Source: Campylorhamphus procurvoides (lineage: Eukaryota; Chordata; Aves; Passeriformes; Dendrocolaptidae). From it: a stretch of DNA of 64,000 bases. The notes beneath the pieces are model-generated. The model ran no database searches. It saw nothing but the letters and a program-made list of their open reading frames with translations, and was not told where the DNA came from. How positions within the stretch are numbered: the first letter of the stretch is position 1; each line of letters starts with the position of its first letter. Where the stretch lies: the NCBI GenBank assembly GCA_013396655.1, contig WBMV01001117.1:248001-312000 (forward strand). Direction: 5' to 3'. The translations under genes were made by a program, and so were the position numbers. Below, piece by piece: positions 37,801 to 50,089 of this stretch.

Positions 37801-38118
37801 TTAGACACACCAGGCAATGGGATAGATATCTGCTATCATAATAGAGACCTACATCACCTACATCTCAAGAGAGCACACAAAAACACTTCCTTTGAGGCAA
37901 TCATTGCCTAAATGCAGCAATGATTTTTGACTGTGCAGCCACAGCTGTTGTTTTTCTATACCACCTACATTCAAGTTTCACAGCAGATAAATGCTTTTTT
38001 CTGGTTGTATTTGGTAGGTGTTAAAGTTGTTCACATTTAAATCAGGCACCTAAGTAAAAAACAACTTTTATTGAAGTCATTCAGGTCTTTATTAGGTTTG
38101 CATGGCAAGGTTTTAGTA

Positions 38119-39210
38119 GTGTGGCTGGGGCAGGGGCTATAGGGGTGGCTTCTGTGAGAAGCTGCTGGAAGCTTCCACCATGCCCAGTAAAGTCAATGCC
38201 AGCCAGCTCCAAGACACACTGCAAGCCAAGGCCAAGCCCAGCAGCAACTGTGATGGCACTTCTGGAATAATGTGTTTAAGAAGGGGAAAAAAAAACAACC
38301 AAAAAAACCAAACCAAAACCAAGCCCCTACAACCAGAGACCAAAAGAAAAATATGAGAGAAAAACAGCTCTGCAGACCCCAAGGTCAGTGCAGAAGGAGA
38401 GGGAGAAGGTGCCTCAGACACTGGAGCAGAGATTCCCCTGCAGCCCATGATGCAGACCCTGGTGAGGCATCTGTGCAGCCCATGGAGGCCCACAGTGGAG
38501 CAGAGATCCACCTGCAGTCCAGAGGACCCCAGGCTGGAGCAGGGGGATGACTAGAGGAGTCTGTGACACCATGGGAAGTCCATGCCAGAGCAGGCTCCTG
38601 GCAGGACCTGCAGACCCTGTGGAAAGTAGAGCCCACTATGGAGCAGGCTGTGACCACATGGGGAACCCCACTGGTGCTGCCTGTTCCTGAAGGACTGCAC
38701 CCCATGCAAGGGACCCATGCTGGAGCAGTTCATGTAGAACTGCAACCCTTGGGAAAGGCTCATGTTGGAAAAGTTCATGGAGGACTGGCTCCTGTGGGAG
38801 AGATCCCACGCTGGAGCAGAAGAGTATGAGGAGCTGGCGCCTGGGGAGTAAGGAGCAGCAGAGACAATGTATGATAAACTGACTGCAGCTCCCACTCCCT
38901 GTTCCCCAGGCTACTGGGGGGAAAAAGAATTTGCAAATGAAACTGAGTCTGGGGAGAAGGGAGGGGTGAGGGGAAGGTGCTTTTATAAGATTTGGTTCTA
39001 TTTCTCATTATCCTACTTTGGTAGGCAATAAGCTGAATTTTCCCCTACTCCACTCTGTTTTGTGCATGACTGTAACTGGTAAGTGATGTATCTCTATCCT
39101 TATCCAAACATGCTTTTTATTGTATTTTCTCTTCTCTGCCCACCTGGGGAGGGAAATGAGAGAGGGACTTTGGTGGGCACCTGGCATCCAGTCAGGGTCA
39201 ACCCACCACA
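38119..39210 (+). mobile_element. Endogenous retrovirus LTR (about 1.1 kb)
   Basis: This is a solo-LTR-like block starting near 'tgtggctggggcaggggct' and ending '...gggtcaacccaccaca'. It includes the recognisable 'gcttctgtgagaagctgct', 'tggtgggcacctggcatcc' and 'ttctcattatcctactttg' segments of a widespread avian ERV LTR. Between 38,400 and 38,830 it contains a degenerate array of short units around 'ctggagcag' and 'ccatg', also typical of this family. No internal gag/pol/env region flanks it. It lies antisense to ADSS1 within intron 1. The family name was not verified. Confidence 0.8.
38283..38330. repeat. A-rich low-complexity tract inside the LTR
   Basis: A run of A's broken by C's ('aaaaacaaccaaaaaaacc') lies within the LTR. 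It is likely expanded low-complexity sequence. Confidence 0.7.
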
Positions 39211-40264
39211 ACAGCCTGCAGTGAAAAATCAGTATTCAGTCTTTTCAAAGTACCTACATTGCTCAACAAATCAGTGTTTATTAACTTGGAAAACAGTAGA
39301 AGCTACAGCCTCTATTAAGAGCAATGAGCTCTGGGGTTTTTTATTTTTTTTTAATTAAACTGTACTCAGATAAAAACTTTTTTTTCTGTAAGATTTAAAT
39401 CTATATTTTCAGAAATTTTATAATCCAAATGTAAAATTATGTATTGTCCCAGTACCAGAAATAGCCAGAGAACTTAAACTACTTCATAAAACAACATAAG
39501 GGTTTTTTTTCAGAATAGCACTTCCTTTAAAAAGAAAATACATTTCCAAGCTTTTTATGTGCTGATCTACTTGTGATATTGAATTCTTGCACTGATGTAC
39601 TTTGATTACTAGATCCAGAGTGCTTGAACACCAGAACTGCATCAATACACTAAACTCAGAAGCTGCATCTTACCAGTGTTATCAACTGTATGCTGGTATA
39701 AACACTGTCTTTTGGTGAATTAATAATTATTATGAACAGGTTGACAGAGGGCACAGACTGTCTTTATAGCTGAACTTACAAAACCAAGAATAAACAAGCC
39801 CACTTCCCAAAGTACTCAACTATTTAAAGCTCCTGTTTTGTTCTGTATTTTTTAAAAAAACAGCTCTTCATTCTTTGCAGTCAAAACATCCCAAGATACA
39901 AAGAGAATTTCTCTGGAGGGCAGCAGTGAGGCTGTTCAGTACCTGCAGCAAGAACTTTATTTTCCCAGCCAGACTTATGATACATATTTGAATAGGAATG
40001 AAATATGTCCTGATGCTCAGAGGTGTTTCTGCCCGCTCTTACCAGGCAGGCAGTGTGCAGGAGATGGTATTCCGCATATGTGGGAGGAGTTTTTCCAGAT
40101 GATCTGGTGTTTGGCACATCCTTCTCTAGCTCAGTGCTCCCCACAATGCCCAATCACAACTTCATTAAGTAGATTGATATGAAAAAAATCATCAGAGCAC
40201 ATATGAAATACCTTAGAATCTGATCACAGTTTCAAACTATAACTAAACTGTGAACACAAAACAG

Positions 40265-40740
40265 GTTTATTTCTGCTGGGTTCCACAAGGATCAGTTCTC
40301 ACCCTTTCCCAGTTAGCAATGCAATGGGGAAATAACAAAAACTGGTTACTGAAGATGTGCAGCCAACCCCACCATGGTGTGAATGACACACCAGGAGTAC
40401 ACAGCAGCTCCTTAGCCCAATAGTACATGCAGTGAATATGTAAAATGTCATGACTAGGTTTTGAATAAGTGAATACAAACAAAAACATAAGTCAAACTTT
40501 GGATGGGAGATATCTGTGCTAGGCAGCATGTGGAGGTATCTGAACAGTTTCAGTCCTGGCTGATATGCCCAAGGCAAACCTCACATGTATAAATGGGAAT
40601 ATTAAGTAGGAGTAGAAAGATTGTATTACCTCTCCTTTTGGCAGTGGTGCAACTGTTACTAGAATACTGTGTCCTTGGTACTAGGACAAGATTACAAGAT
40701 GATCCCCTCTGGCATTATTATAATATATGAATTTATAATC
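40265..40740 (+). mobile_element. Old CR1-like LINE relic
   Basis: 'gggttccacaaggatcagt' corresponds to the conserved CR1/L3 block 'ggtgttccacagggatcag'. Further on, 'gaatactgtgtccttggta' and 'gatgatcccctctggcatt' resemble the element's 3' part in order. The copy is heavily mutated and interrupted, so it is an ancient insertion. Confidence 0.5.
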
Positions 40741-43700
40741 TACAAATTGGAATACCAGCCACAAACCAGCAGCTTGGGAAGTCTGTACCTGAAAACAAAT
40801 GCTGTGACTCCTGTCCATCTCTCTTCATAAATGTCCCAGCCCTACTGATTCCACCCATCGATGGAACAAAACATTTTCTGCAATTCAGCTACAGCTGCAG
40901 GCCAAATACCTCTCATCATACTAACAAGCAGGCTATAAAATACTTCTGGGTTTTTTCCCCTGAATTATTTTTCTTTCATTTATAGCATTTTATATGTGAA
41001 TAAACAAGTAGGAGCATTGTTACACAAACTGTTTCTTCTCTTTACAATTTAATTAACAATGGCTATTCCTAACTTACCTCAGCAACTGCCTGGAACTAAC
41101 TTGAATAAATGTAGCTAATTAGTGCTACCAGCATAACATGCTCTGACATGAACTTTATAATAATATAGATCCATTGTCTTTCATGATATTTCTCATTATT
41201 TATATCACTGAAAATGAGGTATGAACATCACTGGTATAAAAAAAAAAATCCAATCAGACAAATGCAATGCATTAAGTGCTTTGAACACTCAGACCCTTCA
41301 CTGAATCACCTATGTGTGAAGCATTTCCAGTGGGGAGGTTCTTGCCATAGGTGCTTGTTATAGTTTTAGTTTCCCTTACTGGAAGTTTTTCTTGGTAATT
41401 TTTGTCTAGTTTAACTATCACCAAAAAACATCCAACTCACCCCAACTCGAGTTTCAAGAAGTGGACCACAACTTCCTTTTTTAACTCAAGCCACTGGGAA
41501 GAGCTGCGTTGGCAATAATCAGAAGTAGCCTTAGACCAGAAGAACTGAGGGAGAGGTGATGTTTAAAGCTGTGGTGGTGACAAAGAACTGGAGAGAGCTG
41601 CAAGGTTATTCTCCCAACACCAACCATCAGCAGCCAAATCTAGTTTACCTGCCTCTTCTGCCCAAAGACTCTTGTTTGCAATAATGGTTTCAAGTACAAA
41701 GAACTCTGCACAGAACTGCTTTGTCTGATTCCTGCCTCTGTTCAAGTGTTCCCCTTCTTGCCATTTCAAACAATGAAAAAAGTCCACAGGATCCCACCTT
41801 CCCAATTAAAATAGTGATCACTTCAAAAACTACTGAATTCCCACAGGAGACTTTCCAAAGCCTAGTGAGACAATTAGTATGATTATAAACACAAATACTC
41901 TTACAAAGAACTGAGAAATATTTTTGACCTTTCAGAGAAACATAAAATTATTTTTAAAACAAATACCAAACCTGAAGTTCATATCATATATTGCACCAAT
42001 AATGTAGTATTTTCCCTTTACTAAAAGAATTATCTTTATTTACATGGATATCTAAGTCTTCCTAAGTATCTGAAAAATGCAACTGGAAAAGCCAGGTCTA
42101 ATTCAATTCAGGTTTTAAATAGCAATCAGTGTAGGCAAACAAAATACTCAAACAACAGTTATTTTCTCTCAAACTGATTAAAAGTTTTGTCAAACTACAT
42201 AAAAACAATATACCACGACAGACCACTACAAAAAAACACACTCCAACAAGACATGCAAAGAAAATAAATTCAAGGCGTACTGATAGAAAATGCTATAGTG
42301 GAAAAAACATTCTGACTAATATTAGCAGAATACTAAAATAAAGAAAATCAAACATGAAAAACCTAGACATGTCTGCTTGTCTTTAGTCCTCTCTTCTAAG
42401 CAGTGTAGTCATATCCCTGTGGGAAGTAATAGGATCCAAAGATATGACCATAAGTTTTCTTATATCTGTAAACAAGTTAACAACAGGAATGAAATAGAAC
42501 AGATGTCATTTCAGCTTAATTTTCAGCTGTTTTCTTTTGATGCTTGTAGAGGATAATAAATTCATCAGGCTTCATAAAGGGGATTGAAAATTAAGCTAGC
42601 TTTCTTATGGAGATTTGGAAACTTTAAACCTGACCTTCTCATACAGTATTTATAATCCTGGTGGTCCTGACATGATCTCGCTGATGCCCAAAGGAGAGGT
42701 TAGTTTAAAATAGCAATGTCACCATGTTGTTCTAGAGCTTAAAATGATATAATGTGGCGTGTAAGTAGGTACAAGGAAAATTAATTAGAAAATTGGGTAA
42801 AATACTCTATAAGTGACAGATTGCTACAAAAAATATTTCAGTTTTGGAAAGGTGGACTTCTTTATTGTAGCTAAGGAAAAAACTCATATTCAACAAATCC
42901 TTTCATCTGTTGAATAGCAAAATGAAATCTACTTGCTTTCTTTGCAGGGAATCTTGCAAAAAATTACTTAGAAATATGACTGTACATGCAAATGGGATTA
43001 TCAACCCTCTCAAACATTTGAGAAATCAAAACCAACAGTCTTGCAGTCACTGCACACTTGTGACTCCAAGGTCATCAATCTCTTCACTGAAGATCATCAA
43101 GCACTGAATCATTACGAGATTAAAGTCTTTCCACGTTACTTTATCCTGCAGGGAGAAATACTAAATATCAGGGTTAAACCTCACTGGAAGGAGAGCAACA
43201 CATGATACATACACACAGAGAAAAACAGTAGCCAACAAGGTCCTGGAACTTCACGTAATCATCACATAAAACTGCCCTAATTTAATCCCCGTTGCAAACA
43301 GTTCCAGCAGCCCATGATCAATAGGGAACAGTCACAACAACGTGCTGCTGACAGGGCAGGGTAAGCAGCCACAACAGAGGAACAAAGGAAACTTCCCTAT
43401 TTCCCACCTAAATCACTGAGAGAAACTACTCGTCTGGCATTTCTGCCACGCTTGGTTTTTATTATTCGATTGCTTGCCCACAGTATTTTCCTTTCCATTC
43501 CTCAAAGTACTGTTTCTAAAATATACAGCATTTATGTTGTGTTTGTTAAAACACTAACACAAGAAAAGAAAGAAACCAGCAATAATATATAACAGTTACT
43601 TGAATTGAAGCAATGACCACATTCCTTCACTCTTGTCTAGATTCTTCTCTCATGTTGCAATGGTATCCCAAACCCAAAATGTTGCCAGGCTTTTCTTACT

Positions 43701-44007
43701 GGTTAGACCATCTCAATCTTGTTTGTTAACATCCTCTACATTGAGAAAACTGACCACTCAACTCCCTTGGTGTATGACCTGGTTAAATCTCTCCGTCTGA
43801 ATAACTGAACTACTCAACCATAAAAGACCTTAGCAGTCAGTTTTTCTGGTACCTTTTTCAAACTCCTAAGCTTTTCTTCAGGATTAACATCTGCATTTTT
43901 TGTCTATCTGCCTCAAAAGATCAGATGATCCTTTTTTTGTAACCAAAGCCATTCTTAACTTGAAAGGATACTGACTTGGGTAATGGAAATATTTTAAAAA
44001 TGACTGC

Positions 44008-44636
44008 ATATGAACATGAGCCAGCAGTGTGCCCAGGTGACCAAGAAGGCCCATGGCCTGTATCAGCAACAGTGTGGCCAACAGGTCCAGGGAAGCGATT
44101 CTTCCACTGTACTCAGTGCTGGTGAGGCCACACCTCGAGTACTTTGTCCAGTTCTGGGCCACTCAGTTCAGGAAGGATGTTGAGGTGCTGGAGCAGGTCC
44201 AGAGAAGAGCAACAAGGCTGGTGAAGGGACTTGAACACAGGTCCTATGAGGAGAGGCTGAGAGAGCTGGAGTTGTTTAGCCTGGAAAAGAGGAGGCTCAG
44301 GGGAGACCTCATCACTCTCTACAACTATATAAAAGGAGGTTGTAGCCAGGTGGGTGTTGGTTTCTTCTCCCAGGAAACTATCAGTAAAACAACAGGGCAT
44401 GGTCTTAAGCTCTGCCAAGGGAGGTTTAGGTTAGATATTGGGAAGAAATTCTTTACAGAGAGGGTAATCAGGCATTGGAATGGCCTGCACAGGTGGATAC
44501 TCCATTCCTGTAGGTTTTTAAGATGAGACTGGATGTGGCACTTGGTGTCATAGTCTTGTAACTGTGGTGGTAGTGGATCAAGGGTTGGACTTGATCATCT
44601 CAGAGGTCTTTTCCAACCTGGCTGATTCTATGATAT
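44008..44636 (+). mobile_element. CR1 LINE 3' fragment (about 0.63 kb)
   Basis: The copy is well preserved, from 'gaacatgagccagcagtgt' through 'gagtactttgtccagttct' and 'gaggctcaggggagacctc' to the terminal 'ctgattctatgata'. A frame of 157 codons (44,053-44,526) still encodes the C-terminal part of the CR1 reverse transcriptase ([36 protein letters not shown]). It is 5'-truncated, and there is no evidence of activity. It is antisense to ADSS1. Confidence 0.92.
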
Positions 44637-47600
44637 TTAGTACAAAACAAAACAAAAACATTAATATGAGAAGCTTAAGAAATTTAATGAAAGCTCTTCT
44701 TAAGGCACTGACATTCGTACCATTTGGTGTTGCTTCTTAAATGTCAGTTCTTAAGGGAATGTTGACAATATCAGGAAGATGTTTCCAGACTTCCAGAAAA
44801 CAGAAGTGTCACAGGACTGATACATCCAGCATTGTCATGGGCACACTGGAACAGCAGTGCCAAATGACAGCTTGAAAAAAAAAAATCATATAAACCATCC
44901 TGGCCTAGTCCCTGCTGCTGAATCACTGCCACTGGTGTTGGTGTGAAGCAAAGGAAAGACGCATTTGTATCACCACTGTTTTACCCATCTATTCAGTGAC
45001 CAGGATGTGACCCACTGGAGGTAATGGTGATTATCACAGGGGCTTACTCATGTACTAGCCATAGTTTTTGCATTTTTCATATTAGGCTTTTGGAATATCT
45101 TTCCTTCCCTTCAAAATTTTTATTAAATACTTGATGGGGCATTTTCCTACAGTGCATTGCATTGTTTTACTGAAAAACAGTATTAATGCACAAGAAAATG
45201 TCATCAGGAAAGGCAGAACTGTTTACTCTCCATTACAAGAGAAATTCCTAGGCATTCTTGGCACACACTTGAATTATGAAAGTGTCTCATGAGTAATTTA
45301 CCATTGTTGGCAAAGATGCAAGGTACTTCTCTTGCCATATATGACAAAGCACACTATTTCCTTTTCCAGTCACACCCACACAGAACTGTCCAGTAAACAC
45401 ATTCAATGAAAAGTTATTATTACAATGTACCTTACGTAGACATACTTAAGGAAACAGCTAGAACTGCATGACCATGAGGACATACTACATATGACTTTTT
45501 AGGAACAGATCTACTTTAAGCAGTGTCTCTGGAAGCACTCCACTGTGGCTCTTGCAACAGGTGACTGCTTGATCATCCTCCAAAACAGATCTGAGAAATT
45601 ATCTAATTAAAACCCTGGTACCTAATACCAGTCACAAGTTCTAGCTTTGAAGGTAGACACAGAACAATATATGAGGTGATGTGAGAAATGTACAGCTGGA
45701 ATGAGAGCAACCACTGCAGAAAATCATGATCTGAAACCATGTTTTGAACAACACCAAACCTCTTTTCATTGGTATACGTATCCAAATTACTTCATCTTAT
45801 ATTAGGACTTCTTGTTCTATGGCAACATGCTAATAGGCCATGTAAAAAGTGAACTTCCCTCTTTAAGTCCAATATTCTCTTAGTTAAAAGCTTTAAACAA
45901 ATGCACAAACTCTGTTTTAAAATGAAAATCAAAATTAACTATTTGCTGTTGAGCTCCTTGGCTGTACCATTCCCTGTAAACATAACAGGGATTAAAAGTA
46001 TTGCATAGCAGAAGGCAACAACTCCATGCCCCAGGAACCCACAATAAGAAAGAAATATTATCCTCTGATGTTCTGCTTCTGAGTGTCTTTGCTTGCTGAA
46101 AGAGCAATTTAGAGGAAAAAATGTTCTGATGTTCTCCATTAATAACCCAAACTTAAACCTACTCAGTTCCTCAACAACTCCAAATGGCCTGCTGCTATTA
46201 GTTTATTTAGAAATACTTTTCCTGCTTGTTTATGTGGGTTTGTGTGCCTGTGTATCTGGTATTTTAAGGAAAGCAGCCTGTGAAAAATTTTGTATCACAC
46301 CGTCTACAAGAATATCCAGAGATCTTTTACCCTTTCTGAAACATCTTCTTTCAAAAAGAGTCTTTCAAGTATACAGAGGAAATGAAATCAATTACTTCAG
46401 GTGAAGTAGAATCTCATATTTAAATTATGCCACATATTTCAGTGTTGCTGAATGGTGTGCACCTAATTATTTTGAATTCAGACTGTGTATAATCTAAGTA
46501 GTGAGAAAAACTGAAACAACATGATCAACAAATTGACTCATCAATTCATGTGAAATTAAATTCTGAACACTCGGGAAAATTAAAGAGTCTGGGGTTTTGT
46601 GCAGAATTTTTCTTAACATATTTTGAAGCTTCCTTTGCACCTGTGATGGACTACCTCTTTCCACTTGACTGCTTGTCTTTCCTTCTAGTATCCCAGAAAA
46701 TATAATATCATTTCCTCTGCAGTAGCCTATGTCAGAAATTTTTCTCATGAAAGCAACACACTAAAATATTTGAGAAGCATTTAATGAAAATTATTCCCTT
46801 TCATGGAAATGTTAGGGAACTATTATTTTGAAAAACCTCTTCAAACTCAAATTTGGTCCTGAATTTAAATTCCTATACAGGGAGGAGGGAAACCCCACTC
46901 TTTTTTTTTAAAAGGTTAGCTCAAAGAGTATTCCATCACATAGCTGAGACATTGTTTCAAAAGACAAACAGCCCCCTTTCAGACATTCCTTTTAGGGCTT
47001 TCTCTACGTCCATTTCACTGAGGACTAGAACAAGCTGTTGAATATCATTTCCATCAGTCTCTCAGAAAATGAAATGGACATGACATCAGGAAATAACTTT
47101 GTTAGTCACCATATTCTAAACCACAAAAAAGTCCTTGTGGGATTTTTTCTGACATTTTCTCTCAAGTCTTTAGTTAGACATTCAGTGTTTCCTGTTTAAG
47201 CCATTGCTTCTAAGACACAAGTGCTATGGCACTAAAAGTTTTTTTAGTTTCCGGAAGGAATGTGAAGCAAGTAAGATTCTGGTTCAGATGCTGTGGTTTT
47301 TGACAGCACTACACTGCATTAATTAAGTTACCTTCAAGCTGATTACACCTGTAAGTTAATGATCTGCCATTATCCCACTGAGAGAACTCATCAGTACTGT
47401 TCACATCCTTAGATATGCATATATCTTTACAAAGCCTCATTTGACTTCTAACAGAGGCAGAAATCATACACCGTTATCTACTTGCATGATTGGCTTTGAA
47501 AGTATGAGACACTGAATTATTAAAATGGCACATTTTTAAAGCATGCTCAAAATTGCCAAATGTGGCCAACCCATTGAAGTACTAAAAAAAAAAAATCCAC

Positions 47601-47767
47601 ACCTCACTTAAGCTTTATAATACTTGCTACTCAAAAGTAACTCCTGATTCATATTTTCTCTTTCAAATGTTTCATAATATTCCCTAAACTCCAATCCTGA
47701 AGACACCTCCATTTGTAATCCTGTATCAGTAATTACTGTCATCAGTAATCCTGTTGTAGTCACACAC

Positions 47768-47813
47768 ATGGGGTGTGTGTGGGGGTGTGTGTGTGTATGT
47801 GTGTGTGAGTGTA
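47768..47813. repeat. (GT)n microsatellite
   Basis: An interrupted GT/G-rich dinucleotide tract, 'gtgtgtgtgggggtgtgtgt' and onward, is potentially polymorphic. Confidence 0.85.
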
Positions 47814-48664
47814 TCAGTGAACATTATTCTGAAAAGAGTTCAGAGCTCTTCTAGATCCACCTGCCTTCCATCCATCCCAGTCTCATCATCAGGCTACAGA
47901 AAGATGATCTGGTTGTGCCCAGCAGCACATTAACCCATCTAAGCCATCAGCCTGTTGCTAATGTACTAACCCCTACGCAGGCAGAGTCCTGTATCCTTCA
48001 GAGGGTATTCTGAGGCTGCCCCTGAGGGCCACGCTTGCAAGTTAGTTCCCTGGAGGGATAGCAAATTAATCTTGAAAGCAGCCTCAGGGCATCTCTCAAA
48101 ACTGAGTCTAAAAAGCGTAACACTAACCCCATGTAAATGCACTGTTTGACAGTGGCCCATATGAAATGCACATCCTCAGCTAAAACTTTTAAATCAAAGC
48201 AATCTTGAGACCCAAGTTTAAATTCCTAGTAACACTATACTGGGTGAGGGAAGGGGGAAATAAATATGGAAAAATAGCTATAGTCCTGATACTACATATT
48301 CATATACTACCTTTTGCAGGAAAACTTCTCCCCAAGGTGATTCAGGATCTTGGGAGTTTAATGTCCCAAATGAAAATACTTCCTTCACCTTCTAAATATT
48401 TAACCTCCATGAAAACATTTATTTACATAATTTACTTAATTAGGCAAATGTCCTTGGATTTATTATCTTGGATTCAAGGATGTCTGTAGCTTTTCAGTAG
48501 CTATCATGCATTTTAAAGCAGAATAAATTTCATGGTACATATCAGCTGAGCTGGACTAAGCTGACCACTTAATGTGCTTGCATAGTTTAAAGGGACAACA
48601 GACAGATTAGACCTGTATTGGTCTAATATGTTCATAACTAATGTTCAAAAAAACTTTTTCAGAA

Positions 48665-48832
48665 GTTATTACCATTCCTGATGCTCCATCCCTGGAAGCA
48701 TGCAAGGTCAGGCTGGATGGAGCTTTTGAGCAACCTGGTCTAGTGGACGGTGTCCTAGACCATGACAGGGGAGCTGGAACTGGATGATCCTTAAGGTCCC
48801 TTCCAACCCAAACCATTTTATGATCCTACTCG
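48665..48832 (+). mobile_element. CR1 3'-end fragment
   Basis: 'ccatccctggaagcatgca', 'caggctggatggagctttt' and 'gatgatccttaaggtccct' lead to the CR1-type end 'aaccattttatgatcc'. It is a 5'-truncated insertion of about 170 bp. Confidence 0.88.
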
Positions 48833-49019
48833 GCATGACCTTTGTGATAATTGGGTTTATACTAGGCAAACATATTATTTTGAGAATCATTGTGTTACAC
48901 TGAACTCATGCAAGAAGTCCCTGTTTTCATGCAACTCTAAATATTGTCTTTTTACATAACGTGGTGAGTTTTTACCCTGATTTTACTCACGTTCCATTCT
49001 AAAGCATTTTTTTTTTTCA

Positions 49020-49660
49020 GAATATGCCTCCAGGCGCTTTGCAGGGAACGCATCCCGCCCATCCAAAACAGCCCCTGCAGTAAAACTTTGGCAGACTCCT
49101 GAGGCTGTTTTAGCGATTTTCCCGGGAGGAGCAGCAAGCCCAGAGACACCCACCCACCCAGGCACAGGCAGCCGAACATCCTCGCCCTCCCGGACCGGGT
49201 CCCGCTTCCCAAGGCCGGGAATGCCGCTCCATCCCGGACCCCCCTGGGCAGGCGGCCCCGGCCCCCCCCCCCGCCCCCTCGGGATCCAGTGTCGCTTATC
49301 GTGAAGGGTCAGCTATTTATATTTATAGCACAGGGCTTTTTCTTTCCGAGTGGCATTTGGAGGCGCAGGCGGGGCGGGTCGGGGGGTTGTGTGGGGCACA
49401 GGCTGCCCAGCGGGACACGCTCGCGTCCCGCCGCTGGATGCGGAGAGGGAATGCAGAGGGAGGGAGGGAAGGGGCCAGCAGGAGCGAGGAGCAGCGGGNG
49501 GTGGCGGTGATGGTGGCGGTGGCCGCGGCTGCCTCGCTCCCCGCCGCGCCGAGCCCTGCGCATTTAAGGGCGCCGCCGCCGCCCGCCCCGCGCTGACGTG
49601 CCGGGCCGTGCCCCCTCAGCCCGGCCGGCCGCGGGCACGGCGAGGCCCTGCGAGCACAGG
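49020..49660. promoter_or_regulatory. CpG island, probable ADSS1 promoter region
   Basis: This is a strongly GC- and CpG-rich island in AT-rich surroundings. On the minus strand it contains a TATA-like TATAAATA at about 49,320-49,328, inside an 18-bp AT block (49,312-49,329). The block also holds two overlapping near-matches to the MEF2 site YTAWWWWTAR. A strong 5' splice-site-like GTGAGT on the minus strand follows at 48,985-48,990. It lies upstream of ADSS1 exon 2 in the right orientation, but no ADSS1 coding sequence was found in it. One ambiguous base occurs at 49,499. A CRE-like TGACGTG at about 49,595 may point to plus-strand or bidirectional activity. Confidence 0.5.
49312..49329 (-). 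promoter_or_regulatory. TATA/MEF2-like element
   Basis: The plus strand reads GCTATTTATATTTATAGC, and the minus strand contains CTATAAATA. Each end is one base short of a perfect MEF2 site. It is embedded in very GC-rich sequence, so its AT content stands out. A muscle-type element would fit ADSS1, the muscle isozyme. Confidence 0.4.
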
Positions 49661-49664
49661 GGTA

Positions 49665-49775
49665 GTGCCCTCGGACACACAGGGGGTCCTCGGACACACA
49701 CACGGTGCCCTCGGACACACGCACGGTGCCCTCATACACATCGACAGTGCTTTCATGCTCATGCACGTACAGCAC
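49665..49775. repeat. Short tandem repeat, about 21-22 bp unit
   Basis: Four to five head-to-tail copies read 'ggtgccctcggacacacrcac', with increasing divergence toward the right end. The array starts at the edge of the CpG island and runs into CA-dinucleotide sequence. Confidence 0.85.
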
Positions 49776-49799
49776 CTCTCACACGTGTGGTCCCCTCCA

Positions 49800-49962
49800 A
49801 GCACGGTCCTCTCTCTCACATACACACACACACACATACACACGCACAATCCCCTCTCTCTCACATACACGCACACACACACAATCTCTCACACACACAC
49901 CATCCCCTCACACACACACACACTCCCCTTACACACCCACACCCACACATACACACAATCCC

Positions 49963-49993
<31 letters not shown>

Positions 49994-50003
49994 GGCCCCC
50001 CAG
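49800..50003. repeat. (CA)n-rich compound microsatellite
   Basis: Tracts of 'cacacacacacaca' alternate with 'atcccctctctc' spacers at least five times, so the array also has a higher-order period of roughly 30-45 bp. It accounts for the long open frames read through this stretch. Confidence 0.9.
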
Positions 50004-50089
50004 ACCCGCAGGCTGTGGCACCATGACCCATGCGCAGCCCTGGGGCTCTCATGTGCCAGGGGTGCCCCACAGGGACACGAGCCCGTGTC

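Larger units (their letters stand above)
34220..48990 (-). other. Presumed ADSS1 intron 1
   Basis: No coding exon was recognised in this stretch of about 14.8 kb upstream of exon 2. In particular, nothing on the minus strand encodes the GAQWGDEGKGK segment of exon 1. It holds an ERV LTR, several CR1 copies and short low-complexity tracts, listed separately. Treating it as intron 1 assumes the gene starts at the CpG island near 49 kb. Human ADSS1 also has a long first intron. Confidence 0.5.

Noticed and set aside
38137..38895. Several frames of 88-124 codons on both strands
   Set aside because: All fall inside the ERV LTR, whose short tandem units lack stops. LTRs do not encode these proteins.
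44053..44526. 157-codon plus-strand frame as a host gene
   Set aside because: The peptide is the C-terminal part of a CR1 reverse transcriptase, so it belongs to the LINE fragment.
48952..49212. 86-codon minus-strand frame in the CpG island as ADSS1 exon 1
   Set aside because: It lies in the expected place but lacks GAQWGDEGKGK and any other ADSS1 similarity, and its splice donor does not give the required reading frame into exon 2.
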